The translations under genes were made by a program, and so were the position numbers. Source: Pseudomonas graminis (GTDB lineage: Bacteria > Pseudomonadota > Gammaproteobacteria > Pseudomonadales > Pseudomonadaceae). Taken from it: a stretch of DNA of 64,000 nt. The stretch lies in NCBI RefSeq assembly GCF_001705435.1, contig NZ_MDEN01000047.1, forward strand, positions 1-64,000. Reading direction: 5' to 3'. Below, one piece after another: positions 43,623 through 52,193 of the stretch. Every line of letters begins with the position of its first letter. Positions within the stretch are counted from its first letter, which is position 1. The notes beneath the pieces are model-generated. The model searched no databases, was not told the DNA's origin, and saw only the letters and a program-made list of their open reading frames with translations.

Positions 43623-43672
43623 GGGGACAGATTAATTTACGGTGAAGCGCTGTAAATAAATCAGTCCCCTTT
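43623..43672. repeat. Right 50-bp inverted repeat
   Basis: Exact inverse of 41348-41397. It starts 12 bases past the monooxygenase stop codon. The REP pair immediately to its right has a shortened left arm. Confidence 0.9.
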
Positions 43673-43677
43673 GTGCA

Positions 43678-43759
43678 TAGCCGGGAAGGGGCCTTCACAT
43701 GCACCCTCGATTGTGCGGTGTGGCGAATGACGTCTTCCCGGCTAGAGCCGGTCCTAATT
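43678..43759. repeat. REP pair with truncated left arm
   Basis: The right arm (43734-43759) is complete but the left retains only about AGCCGGGAAG (43679-43688), where it meets the end of the 50-bp repeat. It lies at the 3' end of atoE. Confidence 0.75.
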
Positions 43760-43765
43760 ATCTAA

Positions 43766-45184
43766 TCAAGGCATGACCGGCGGGATGTACGCCAGCGTCG
43801 TACCCAGCACCCACAACAGAAACAGCACCAGCGGCGTATGCACCAGCAACTGCACGAACGAGAAGCCGATCAAATCCCGTGCCTTCAGGCCGAGCACGCC
43901 CAGCAGCGGCAGCATGTAGAACGGGTTGATCAGGTTCGGCAGGGCTTCGGCAGCGTTGTAGATCTGCACCGCCCAGCCGAGGTGGTATTTGAGGTCGTTG
44001 GCGACCTGCATCACGTACGGCGCTTCGATGATCCACTTGCCGCCGCCGGACGGGATGAAGAACCCGAGAATCGCCGAGTACACACCCATCAGCAGCGCAT
44101 AGGTGTCGTGGGAGGCGATGCTGGTGAAGAACGTCGAGATGTGGTGCGCGACCGTTTGCGCGTCACCGCCCTTGACGGTTGTCAGCAGCGCGGCGATCGA
44201 GCCGTACAACGGAAACTGAATCAGCACGCCGGTGGTGGTCGGCACTGCTCGGGCGACGGCATCGAGGAAACTGCGCGGACGCCAGTGCAGCAGCGCGCCG
44301 ACCATGATGAACAGGAAGTTGTAGGTGTTCAGGCCGGAAATCGCGGTGATGGCGGGCTTAGTGCTGAACTCGTTGTACAACCAGCCGGACGCCAGCGCGA
44401 CCATCAGAATGATCAGCAGCGGGCTGTATTCCAGCCATTCGCCCGGGCGGGTGCGCGGCGGCAGCGGTGGCAGGCTGAAGCTCGGGTCGATGCCGCATTC
44501 CTTGGCATCGCGGGCGTTGGCCGGGCCGGGCGCCGTGGCGTAGGCGACGATGATCGAGACCACCACCAGGGCCAGCAGCATTACCCCGGACTGCCAGAGA
44601 AAGATCGTCTGGGTGAACGGAATCACCCCGGTGATCGCCAGAATCGACGGCGGCAGGCTGGCCGGGTTGGCTTGCAGCTGCGCGGCGGACGACGACAAGC
44701 CCAGGGCCCACACCGCGCCCAGACCCAGATAAGCCGCAGCACCGGCGGCGCGGTAGTCCATTTTCAGATCGGTACGACGGGCGAGGGCCCGCACCAGCAA
44801 GCCGCCGAACACCAGCGACAGTCCCCAGTTGAGCAGTGAGGCCACCATGCTGATCAGCGCGACCCAGGCCACGGCCGAGCGGCCGTTTTTCGGGAGGCGC
44901 GCCAGGCGGTCGATCAGTTTGACCGCCGGCGGCGAACTGGCGACGACGTAACCGCCGATGACCACGAAGGCCATTTGCATGGTGAACGGGATCAGGCTCC
45001 AGAAACCGTCACCGAAGGCTTTGGCGGTGTCGGCGGGTTTGGCGCCGATGACCAGCGTGGCGAGGGTGACGATGACCACGGCCAGGGCGGCGAACACCCA
45101 CGAGTCCGGGAACCAGCGTTCCGCCCATTTGGCGCAACGCAGGGCAAAGCGGGCGGAGCGGCTTTCTTCGATGTCGGCGGCCAC
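43766..45184 (-). CDS. atoE: Short-chain fatty acid transporter
   Basis: The 472-residue polytopic protein of the AtoE family (with FIPSGGGKWIIEAPYVM and INPFYMLPLLGVLGLKARD) imports short-chain fatty acids such as butyrate or acetoacetate. The start is GTG 45184, with GAGG nine bases upstream. On the minus strand its leader reads AAAAATAACTAA (45211-45200), an AAnAAnAA-type motif. It lies downstream of the CoA-transferase genes but behind a terminator, so it probably has its own promoter. Confidence 0.9.
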   Translation of the reverse strand: MAADIEESRSARFALRCAKWAERWFPDSWVFAALAVVIVTLATLVIGAKPADTAKAFGDGFWSLIPFTMQMAFVVIGGYVVASSPPAVKLIDRLARLPKNGRSAVAWVALISMVASLLNWGLSLVFGGLLVRALARRTDLKMDYRAAGAAAYLGLGAVWALGLSSSAAQLQANPASLPPSILAITGVIPFTQTIFLWQSGVMLLALVVVSIIVAYATAPGPANARDAKECGIDPSFSLPPLPPRTRPGEWLEYSPLLIILMVALASGWLYNEFSTKPAITAISGLNTYNFLFIMVGALLHWRPRSFLDAVARAVPTTTGVLIQFPLYGSIAALLTTVKGGDAQTVAHHISTFFTSIASHDTYALLMGVYSAILGFFIPSGGGKWIIEAPYVMQVANDLKYHLGWAVQIYNAAEALPNLINPFYMLPLLGVLGLKARDLIGFSFVQLLVHTPLVLFLLWVLGTTLAYIPPVMP

Positions 45185-45281
45185 GTGTGTTACCTCATTT
45201 TAGTTATTTTTCAGGTTTTTTGGACGGCAGTTTCAAGTGTTGGCGGTGACGTGAAAAAAGCACCGGTTCAGATACAGCAAA

Positions 45282-45303
45282 GCCCCTTCATCGCTGAAGG
45301 GGC
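45282..45303 (-). terminator. Intrinsic terminator after the CoA-transferase genes
   Basis: GCCCCTTCA (45282-45290) pairs with TGAAGGGGC (45295-45303) over a four-base loop. On the minus strand it is followed by TTTGCTG, a modest T tail. Confidence 0.65.
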
Positions 45304-45405
45304 AGGGCGGTCTGACGAAAGGTGCGGGTGTGGCAAACGCTTACGCTGTGGCGAAAACGTGGGGCATGACGCGGATCCTGCAGAACCGCGCCATTGCCGG
45401 GGCGA

Positions 45406-46062
45406 TCAAAACGTCATTTCAATCACGTCATCCGGCACGATCAGTTTGCCGGCGGTCTTGGCGATGATTTCATCCACGGTCACGCCCGGGGCGGTTTCGC
45501 GCAGCACGAAGGCGCCGTTTTCGATCTCAAGGTACGCAAGGTCGGTCAGCACTTTCTTGATGCAGCCGGCGCCGGTCAACGGCAGGCTGCAGCGTGACAG
45601 CAGCTTGGATTCGCCGTCCTTGGACGCGTGGGTCATGGTGACGATGATGTTTTCGGCGCCAGCCACCAGATCCATCGCGCCGCCCATGCCCTTGACCAGC
45701 TTGCCGGGGATCATCCACGACGCAATGTTGCCCTCGACGTCCACCTCGAACGCGCCGAGCACGGTCAGGTCGACGTGGCCGCCACGGATCATCGCAAAGG
45801 ACTCGGCCGACGAAAAGATCGATGCGCCCTTGCGTGCGGTCACGGTCTGTTTGCCGGCGTTGATCATGTCCGCGTCGATGGTCTCTTCAGTCGGAAAGGC
45901 GCCCATGCCGAGCAGACCGTTTTCCGATTGCAGCATCACGTCGATGCCGTCCGGGACGTAGTTGGCGACCAGGGTCGGAATGCCGATGCCCAGGTTCACG
46001 TAGAAGCCGTCTTGCAGTTCGCGCGCAACGCGCTGTGCCATTTGTTCGCGGGAGAGTGCCAT
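45406..46062 (-). CDS. scoB: 3-oxoacid CoA-transferase subunit B
   Basis: The 218-residue subunit has the GIGIPT loop (residues 25-30) and the catalytic Glu47 in QSENGLLGMG. With subunit A it moves CoA from succinyl-CoA or acetyl-CoA to acetoacetate or a similar acid. The gene follows scoA by 82 bp. Names scoB and atoA are both used; the linkage to atoE fits short-chain acid use. Confidence 0.93.
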   Translation of the reverse strand: MALSREQMAQRVARELQDGFYVNLGIGIPTLVANYVPDGIDVMLQSENGLLGMGAFPTEETIDADMINAGKQTVTARKGASIFSSAESFAMIRGGHVDLTVLGAFEVDVEGNIASWMIPGKLVKGMGGAMDLVAGAENIIVTMTHASKDGESKLLSRCSLPLTGAGCIKKVLTDLAYLEIENGAFVLRETAPGVTVDEIIAKTAGKLIVPDDVIEMTF

Positions 46063-46144
46063 GGTCTTGGGTCTCTTTTATTCTGTCCGGACTGTAGAAA
46101 ACCGGAGATACAAGGGGGAAATCGGTGCGAGTACGGCGCTTGGG

Positions 46145-46846
46145 TCAGGCTTTTCTGACGGTTCGCTGCTCGATGCGTTTCTCGAACGTGCCCAGGATCA
46201 CGCGATCGACATAGATGCCGGGGGTGTGGATTTCGGTGGGCAGCAGCACGCCGGGCTCAACGATTTCTTCGACTTCCACCACGGTGATCTTGCCGGCGGT
46301 GGCCACGACCGGATTGAAGTTCTGCGCGGTGTGACGGTAGACCACGTTGCCGAAGTGGTCGGCCTTCCAGCCTTTGACGATGGCGAAGTCGCCGGTGATG
46401 GCTTCTTCCAGAATCACGTTGCGGCCGTTGAACTGACGGGTTTCCTTGCCTTCCGCGACGGGCGTGCCGTAGCCGGTGGCGGTATAGAAGGCGGGAATGC
46501 CGGCGCCGCCTGCGCGCATTTTTTCGGCCAGGGTGCCTTGGGGGGTGAGCTCGACTTCCAGCTCGCCGCTGAGCAACTGGCGTTCGAACAGGGCGTTTTC
46601 ACCGACGTAGGACGCGACCATTTTGCGGATCTGCCGGTCTTCCAGGAGGATGCCCAGGCCAAAGCCATCGACGCCGCAGTTGTTGGAAACCACCGTCAGG
46701 CCTTTCACGCCCATGCGTTTGATTTCTGCGATGAGGTTTTCCGGGATGCCGCACAATCCGAAGCCGCCGGACAGCACGGTCATGTTGTCGGTCAGCCCGG
46801 CGAGGGCTTCAGCGTAGGTTGCCACGCGTTTGTCGAGTCCAGCCAT
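46145..46846 (-). CDS. scoA: 3-oxoacid CoA-transferase subunit A
   Basis: The 233-residue subunit contains [18 protein letters not shown] near residue 25, the CoA-binding region of the family, and [19 protein letters not shown]. It forms a heterotetramer with ScoB. It is divergent from a LysR gene across a 130-bp gap that has an 18-bp imperfect dyad. Confidence 0.93.
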   Translation of the reverse strand: MAGLDKRVATYAEALAGLTDNMTVLSGGFGLCGIPENLIAEIKRMGVKGLTVVSNNCGVDGFGLGILLEDRQIRKMVASYVGENALFERQLLSGELEVELTPQGTLAEKMRAGGAGIPAFYTATGYGTPVAEGKETRQFNGRNVILEEAITGDFAIVKGWKADHFGNVVYRHTAQNFNPVVATAGKITVVEVEEIVEPGVLLPTEIHTPGIYVDRVILGTFEKRIEQRTVRKA

Positions 46847-46945
46847 GGTGAGATCCCGCCTTATTTGTAGTTGTGTCCGACAATCTAAGCATCGGAGAGC
46901 GTTGGCCGCATCTTCTCTCGCACGCAGTGATTTGTTAATTTTGAT

Positions 46946-46963
46946 TTATTCATCGATTGATAA
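46946..46963. promoter_or_regulatory. Imperfect dyad in the scoA / lysR gap
   Basis: TTATTCATCGATTGATAA is centred on ATCGAT with ATTC-N7-GATA spacing like a LysR-type box. It lies 13 bp before the regulator's start codon and could be its own operator. Low confidence. Confidence 0.35.
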
Positions 46964-46976
46964 GTAATCCAAATAT

Positions 46977-47900
46977 ATGAACGTGAAACAGCTTCGTGCG
47001 TTTCTGGCGGTGGCGCAGTGCCTGAGTTTCGCTCAGGCCGGCGAGCGGCTGCATGTGTCGCAACCGGCCTTAAGCCTGACCATCAAGGCGCTGGAGGAAG
47101 ACCTGGGCGGGCAGTTGCTGACCCGCACCACGCGCCATGTCAGCCTGACCCCGGAGGGCGAGGCCTTGCTGCCACTGGCCCGCCAGTTGCTCGCTGATTG
47201 GGACAACACCGAGGAACTCCTGCGTCAGCGTTTCACCCTGCAGATGGGCAAGGTGTCGGTGGCCGCCATGCCGTCCTACGCGGGCAATCTGCTGCCCATC
47301 GCGCTGAAGGTGTTTCGCGAGCGCTACCCACGGGTGAACGTGGCGGTGCACGACGTGATCAACGAGCAGGTGGTGGAAATGGTCGGCCATCGCCGCGTGG
47401 AACTGGGCATCGGCTTCGAGCCCGAGGCGGGCACTAACCTGATCTTCACGCCGTTCTACATGGATCGGTTTGTCGCCGTGGTGCCGAAAGATTCGCCACT
47501 GGCCGCGCGCCGCGAAGTGAGTTGGGATGAGCTGCTGCGTCACGACTTCATCACCCTGCAACGCCCGTCCGCCGTGCGCCTGCTGCTGGAGCAGGACCTG
47601 CAGAGCCAGCACGGCAAGCTGTCGGTGGCGTTCGAAAGCCATCAGCTGTCGACGGTGGGGCGCATGGTCGCCAATGGCCTGGGGGTCAGCGCGGTGCCAT
47701 CGCTGTGCATCGCGCAGATGGAAGAACTCGGCGCCCGCTGCATTGCCCTGGAAGGCCCGCGCATCGAGCGTCGTATTGGTTTGATGACCCAGGCGGATCA
47801 CCAACTGTCGGCAGCGGCCCAGGGGTTGCGCGAGGTGCTGATCGAATGCGCGCGGGATTCGAATGCCGCCCTCGCGAGCAAGCTCGCTCCCGCTGGGTGA
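46977..47900 (+). CDS. LysR-family regulator, probable regulator of scoAB
   Basis: The 307-residue protein has a standard N-terminal helix-turn-helix (AVAQCLSFAQAGERLHVSQP, then LSLTIKALEEDLG) and a LysR substrate-binding domain. Being divergent from scoAB it is the likely regulator. Its last twelve residues (NAALASKLAPAG) and stop codon are encoded by a REP element at 47871-47895, so the original C-terminus seems to have been replaced by repeat sequence. Confidence 0.87.
   Translation: MNVKQLRAFLAVAQCLSFAQAGERLHVSQPALSLTIKALEEDLGGQLLTRTTRHVSLTPEGEALLPLARQLLADWDNTEELLRQRFTLQMGKVSVAAMPSYAGNLLPIALKVFRERYPRVNVAVHDVINEQVVEMVGHRRVELGIGFEPEAGTNLIFTPFYMDRFVAVVPKDSPLAARREVSWDELLRHDFITLQRPSAVRLLLEQDLQSQHGKLSVAFESHQLSTVGRMVANGLGVSAVPSLCIAQMEELGARCIALEGPRIERRIGLMTQADHQLSAAAQGLREVLIECARDSNAALASKLAPAG
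47871..47895. repeat. REP element overlapping the end of the LysR gene
   Basis: CTCGCGAGCAAGCTCGCTCC belongs to the same REP type as those at 8095 and 27820, here read in frame as part of the coding sequence. Confidence 0.8.
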
Positions 47901-48053
47901 TACCGCATTCCACGTTGGAGACCGGCGGCGAAACGGCCAGATCCTGTAAAAATTTAACTGCGACGCAATGCCGCATCCGGTATGGTTCGGCCGGTTGAAA
48001 CATATTGTTTCAAAACATCCCGAGATAAAAACCGAACGGTAAGGGGCTCCGCG

Positions 48054-49424
48054 TTGGATCTGTCGTCTGCTGCCTGGGTGTTTCATGACACTCGCCTGAT
48101 CATCTGCTGCCTGATCGCCATTGCCACCATCATCGTGCTGATCAGCGCCACCAAGCTCCCGCCGTTTCTGTCGATTCTGGTGGGCACATTCATCGCAGGG
48201 ATAGGCGCGGGGTTGCCAGCGGAAGCAGTGGCAAAGGCGTTCAGCAAGGGCGCGGGCGGGATTCTCGGAGAGGCCGGGATCATCATTGCCCTCGGTGCCA
48301 TGCTCGGTGCGCTGATGGCCGAATCGGGGGCGGCGGATCGCATCGCGTCGACGCTGCTGGGGCTGGGCAAGGGCAAGATGCTGCCGTGGGTCATGGCCTT
48401 GGTGGCCATGGTCATTGGTCTGCCGCTGTTCTTCGAAGTGGGCCTGGTGATGATGGTGCCGATCATCTTCGTCATGGCGCGCCAGTCGAATCAGCCGCTG
48501 CTGAAAATCGCCATTCCGGCGCTGGCCGGCATGACCACGCTGCATGCGCTGATGCCGCCGCACCCGGGGCCGCTGATCGCCGTCGCTGCGTTGCACGCCG
48601 ATCTGGGCCTGACCATGTTGCTGGGGTTTTGCGTGGCGGTGCCGGCGGTGATTCTCGCCGGTCCGCTGTACGGCAACTGGCTGTCAAAGCGCATGCACAT
48701 CGAGGAGCCGGCAGAGCTGGGCGAGCTGTTCTCGGCCAAACCCACTGCCTCCCGCCAACCGGGCTTCGGCATCTCGTTGCTGATCATCCTGCTGCCAGTG
48801 ATCCTGATGCTCGGCAGCACCCTGGCGAAAATCGCCATGGCGCCGGAAAGCAACACCGCCCTGACGCTGAAATTTCTCGGTGAGCCGTTGGTGGCGTTGG
48901 GCATTGCGGTGCTGGCGGCGACGGTGTGTCTGGGCTGGGCCAACGGTATCTCCCGCGAGCAAGTGGGCGGCACGCTGCGTAAGAGTCTCGCGCCGATTGC
49001 CGTGCTGCTGTTGACCATCGGCGCGGGCGGCGGCTTGAAGCAAACCTTGCTGGACGCCGGCGTCAGCCAGACCATCAGCAAAGTGGCCGAAGGCGCGCAC
49101 ATGCCGTACCTGCTGCTGGCGTGGTTGATTGCCGTCGCGCTGCGTCAGGCGACCGGTTCGGCCACCGTCGCGACGACCACCACGGCGGGCATCCTTGCGC
49201 CGATGATGGCCGGGCTGGCGCCGGTGGAAGCGTCACTGGTGGCGCTGGTGATCGGGGCGGGCTCGGTGTTCTTCTGCCACGTCAACGACGCCGGGTTCTG
49301 GATGGTCCGCGAATACTTCGGCCTGCAACTGAAGCAGACAATCTGGGTCTGGTCGGTGCTACAGACCATTGTGTCGGTGGTGGGTCTGATCGGCACGTCG
49401 CTGTTGTGGCACTTTTTGGTCTGA
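48054..49424 (+). CDS. GntP-family gluconate/organic acid permease
   Basis: The 456-residue polytopic protein (with GAMLGALMAESGAADRIA, FFEVGLVMMVPIIFVMA and the MPPHPGPLIA loop) is a GntP/GntT-type proton symporter for gluconate or a related hydroxyacid. The start is TTG 48054, with AAGGGG eight bases upstream; the frame is open to 47982. It lies 153 bp after the LysR gene on the same strand. The substrate could be D-3-hydroxybutyrate rather than gluconate given its neighbours, which is inference. Confidence 0.87.
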   Translation: MDLSSAAWVFHDTRLIICCLIAIATIIVLISATKLPPFLSILVGTFIAGIGAGLPAEAVAKAFSKGAGGILGEAGIIIALGAMLGALMAESGAADRIASTLLGLGKGKMLPWVMALVAMVIGLPLFFEVGLVMMVPIIFVMARQSNQPLLKIAIPALAGMTTLHALMPPHPGPLIAVAALHADLGLTMLLGFCVAVPAVILAGPLYGNWLSKRMHIEEPAELGELFSAKPTASRQPGFGISLLIILLPVILMLGSTLAKIAMAPESNTALTLKFLGEPLVALGIAVLAATVCLGWANGISREQVGGTLRKSLAPIAVLLLTIGAGGGLKQTLLDAGVSQTISKVAEGAHMPYLLLAWLIAVALRQATGSATVATTTTAGILAPMMAGLAPVEASLVALVIGAGSVFFCHVNDAGFWMVREYFGLQLKQTIWVWSVLQTIVSVVGLIGTSLLWHFLV

Positions 49425-49516
49425 CCATGTCCAGAGCAAACGCTGAAGCCTTTTCGGAGTGAGGAGCCTTATGGAATGGTATTTGCCAAGAAATTGATGG
49501 CGGTCATGCGGGCCTC

Positions 49517-49580
49517 TTCCCGGCTGAAGCCGGTCCTACAATGGGTATGCGGTGTCTGTAGGACCGGCTTCAGCCGGGAA
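49517..49580. repeat. REP pair with perfect 24-bp arms
   Basis: Bases 49517-49540 and 49557-49580 are exact inverse copies of the TTCCCGGCTGAAGCCGGTCC type, separated by only 16 bp, and would form a long hairpin after the permease gene. Confidence 0.92.
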
Positions 49581-49722
49581 GCTTTTGATCTCGATCTTCG
49601 AACGCAAAAAGTCCAGTCACCGCCCAACCCGATAGCCACTATCAAGACGACTGATTTCTGCTGGAAAGGCCCGGGGCGTAGCCTTGGCTTCATTCCGGAA
49701 ACGAGCCGAATGGAGGCTCCCA

Positions 49723-49998
49723 ATGAACCGTCTTCTTGTCCTCTCCCTGTTACTCTGCGCCTCCCTCCTCGCCGGTTGTGCCGCTGGCAATCATCCCGAG
49801 CTGCGTGCCTACAGCGCTGAAGAAACCCACCAGCTGGCCCTCGAAGACCTCAATCGTCGTGGCTTGTCCTACGACGAATTCCAGGCCCGCAAAGCCCGAC
49901 TGATCGAACAGCCACAGCTGCAACGGGCCCACGCGTTCGATAACCGTGGTGAAGTGAATGCCGAAGTCAGCGTCGCGTCGAAAGCCCGTCAGGGTTAA
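49723..49998 (+). CDS. Small lipoprotein with SHOCT-like C-terminal stretch
   Basis: The 91-residue protein has a lipoprotein signal with lipobox LLAGC (Cys19). The mature part contains LALEDLNRRGLSYDEFQARK, similar in pattern to short SHOCT-type helical motifs. GGAGG lies seven bases before ATG 49723. It should be anchored in the envelope; function unknown. Confidence 0.75.
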   Translation: MNRLLVLSLLLCASLLAGCAAGNHPELRAYSAEETHQLALEDLNRRGLSYDEFQARKARLIEQPQLQRAHAFDNRGEVNAEVSVASKARQG

Positions 49999-50008
49999 GC
50001 CGGAACAC

Positions 50009-50590
50009 TTACAACGCCAGCTTCAAGTGCCCGCCCGCTTCCTTGTGACGCGCCTGAGTCCGGTGTTGCAGGCCCAGTAAAAAGTGATCCAGACCGTCAT
50101 GCAGGCGCTGGGTCAGCAGTTCATCCAGCTCACCGCCCAACGCGTTCTCGCCATAGCTGATCTGGCTGTCGATGGCGAATACACCGTGCAGCACTTCCTG
50201 GCATTTCAGTGCCGACAGCACGGGTTTCAGCGCGTAATCCACCGCCAGCATGTGGGCAATGCTCCCCCCCGTTGCGATCGGCAAGACCACTTTGCCGTGC
50301 AATGAACGCTCCGGCAGCAGGTCGAGCAGCGTCTTCAACGCCCCCGAAAACGACGCCTTGTACACCGGCGTGCCGATCAGCAAACCGTCCGCCTTCGCCA
50401 CCGCGTCGATGAAAGCCACCACCTGGGGGCTGTCGAATCGGGCGTACAGCAAATCCTCGGCAGCAAAATCCTGAATGCGCACACCGCTGACTTCGACGCC
50501 ACGGTCCTTGAGCCAGTGCGCCGCATGCTGCAACACCACGCCCGAGCGCGATCGGGTGGAAGGGCTACCTGAAATCGAAACTACCAACAT
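50009..50590 (-). CDS. ssuE: NADPH-dependent FMN reductase, SsuE-like
   Basis: The 193-residue flavodoxin-like protein has [14 protein letters not shown] at the start and [20 protein letters not shown], typical of SsuE/MsuE. These enzymes supply reduced FMN to alkanesulfonate monooxygenases during sulfur starvation. No ssuD, ssuA or msu gene is beside it in this window, so the exact partner is open. Convergent with the lipoprotein gene. Confidence 0.85.
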   Translation of the reverse strand: MLVVSISGSPSTRSRSGVVLQHAAHWLKDRGVEVSGVRIQDFAAEDLLYARFDSPQVVAFIDAVAKADGLLIGTPVYKASFSGALKTLLDLLPERSLHGKVVLPIATGGSIAHMLAVDYALKPVLSALKCQEVLHGVFAIDSQISYGENALGGELDELLTQRLHDGLDHFLLGLQHRTQARHKEAGGHLKLAL

Positions 50591-50856
50591 GTGTTGTTTC
50601 CTTGGGGTCAGTCACCCGAGGTGCGAGGCACCGAGCAGGCCGCGTTCAACGCGAAGTAATGGGCGTGAAGACCCTTCGCCGGTACTCAAGCAGCATGCGT
50701 GCCAGCGCTCTCCATCGCCCGCCGCCCCCGTCAATCCAGCGATCACACACAGCTGCAATCCTGCCAACCACCCCAAACTGTTGATCCAGGCGCACGCGAC
50801 TGTTGATCCACTGTTTCCCCAGCGACACTTGCCCTCATCAAATCAAACCCAAAAAA
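50591..50856. other. Intergenic region upstream of ssuE-like gene
   Basis: This 266-base stretch lies between the ssuE start and the exopolysaccharide terminator. I see no clear promoter boxes, repeat or gene in it. Confidence 0.4.
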
Positions 50857-50886
50857 AATCCCCGCAGTCGGACCACTGCGGGGATT
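50851..50886 (-). terminator. Strong terminator of the exopolysaccharide operon
   Basis: AATCCCCGCAGT (50857-50868) pairs over 12 bp with ACTGCGGGGATT (50875-50886). On the minus strand the stem runs into a tract of eight T residues (A tract 50851-50858). It lies 57 bases after the last gene of the cluster. Confidence 0.92.
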
Positions 50887-50904
50887 TCTCTGTTGCTCTG
50901 CTGT

Positions 50905-50938
50905 CAGCTTGAAGCTTCAGACTTGCGGCTTGAAGCTG
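50905..50938. repeat. Degenerate REP-like inverted repeat
   Basis: CAGCTTGAAGCTTCAG and CTTGCGGCTTGAAGCTG resemble the element at 18199-18279. It sits between the last exopolysaccharide gene and its terminator. Confidence 0.55.
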
Positions 50939-50942
50939 GCAC

Positions 50943-52025
50943 TCAATTCCTGAACATCGCACCGGTCTGGATGATGTTGTTCGAGCCCAGCAACTGGCTC
51001 ACGTAACGGCTCCAGCGGGTGATGTTGGCCGGGCCGACAAACACCACGTCCTGGGCGGCCAGCTCGAAGCCTTTCGCCAGCGCGTAACTGGTCGGCTTCT
51101 TCGCGGCCAGGTGATAGACCGTCGCGCCGTGGGTGGCGTCTTGTGCACGAATCACATACACCGCATCGCCATCGGCTGCGTCAGGGCTCAGGCCGCCAGA
51201 GGTGCCAAGCGCTTCCAGCAAGGTCACGCTGGTGGTGCTGAAGGAGATCACCTGCGGGCGCTGAACTTCGCCCAGCACGTAGATCTTGTTCTTCGAATTG
51301 CTGTTGAGGTGCAGGTAGTCGCCGTCTTTCAGGAAGATCTTGCTGATCTGCGAATCCTTGCGGTTGAGCGAGTCCACGTCGATCACGTAATCCTTGCCAT
51401 CGCGACGCAGGGTCAGGCCGGCAAGGTTGGCGTCGGTCGAATCAAGACCGGCCTGGCTGATGGCCTGAACCAGGCTCAGCGGAATGTTGGTAATCGGTTG
51501 CGGGCCAGCCGATTTGAAGGCACCCGAGAGCAGGACGCGCTGACTGTTGTAACGCAGCACTTTGACGTCGACTTTCACTTCGGTGTACTGCGGCGCCAGC
51601 CCCATGCGCAGTTGATCGCGGATCTGCGAAACGGTCTTGCCGGCGGCCTGGATACGGCCCACGTACGGGAAGAACACGGTGCCGTCGTTCAGCACTTCGC
51701 GGCTGTTGGCGTCCAGTTGTTCCTGGGAGCCGGGCGCGGTCAGTTCAGGGTGTTCGAACACCGTCACCAGCAAGGCGTCGCCCGGGCCGACGACGTATTC
51801 AGGCGTCTTGTAGTTCAGCAGTTCCGGGGGCAGCGGTTTGGCCGCTGCGTCCGCCGTTTTCTGCTGCTGCGCAAGGGTGGCAGGGGTGATGTTGATCAGC
51901 GTGACCTGGGGACCGTCGGGGTCTTTCTCGGTGACATCGCTGTAAGACATGTACTGACCGGGGGCGAATGCGCAGCCTTGCAACACCAGACTGGAAAGCA
52001 GCACGACCGCTAACGTTACTTTCAT
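50943..52025 (-). CDS. Outer-membrane polysaccharide export lipoprotein (Wza/PslD-like)
   Basis: The 360-residue protein has a lipoprotein signal (LVLQGC lipobox), then the Poly_export domain (YVVGPGDALLVTVFEHPEL) and SLBB repeats (KIYVLGEVQRPQVISF). It would form the octameric outer-membrane channel for the exopolysaccharide. I chose ATG 52025 because AAGGAA is eight bases upstream. It is the last gene of the operon; 168 bp separate it from the preceding glycosyl-phosphate transferase gene and may hold an internal promoter. Confidence 0.9.
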   Translation of the reverse strand: MKVTLAVVLLSSLVLQGCAFAPGQYMSYSDVTEKDPDGPQVTLINITPATLAQQQKTADAAAKPLPPELLNYKTPEYVVGPGDALLVTVFEHPELTAPGSQEQLDANSREVLNDGTVFFPYVGRIQAAGKTVSQIRDQLRMGLAPQYTEVKVDVKVLRYNSQRVLLSGAFKSAGPQPITNIPLSLVQAISQAGLDSTDANLAGLTLRRDGKDYVIDVDSLNRKDSQISKIFLKDGDYLHLNSNSKNKIYVLGEVQRPQVISFSTTSVTLLEALGTSGGLSPDAADGDAVYVIRAQDATHGATVYHLAAKKPTSYALAKGFELAAQDVVFVGPANITRWSRYVSQLLGSNNIIQTGAMFRN

Positions 52026-52193
52026 ATGAATGTTCCTTCTCATCCTACTAATAGGTGCGTACTGGCACCGCAGTGATTTCTTTGCATCCCTTACTTACAC
52101 CGAACATCGGATCACATTCGCTCATGCACCCGTGCACCTCCCGCCAAGCTTACTAGCCCTTGGCCATGTTTGTGGTTATTGGCAGATTTTCTT

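Noticed and set aside
41348-43672. Insertion sequence or composite transposon
   Set aside because: There is no transposase, integrase or target-site duplication that I can see, so only an inverted-repeat-bounded module is reported.
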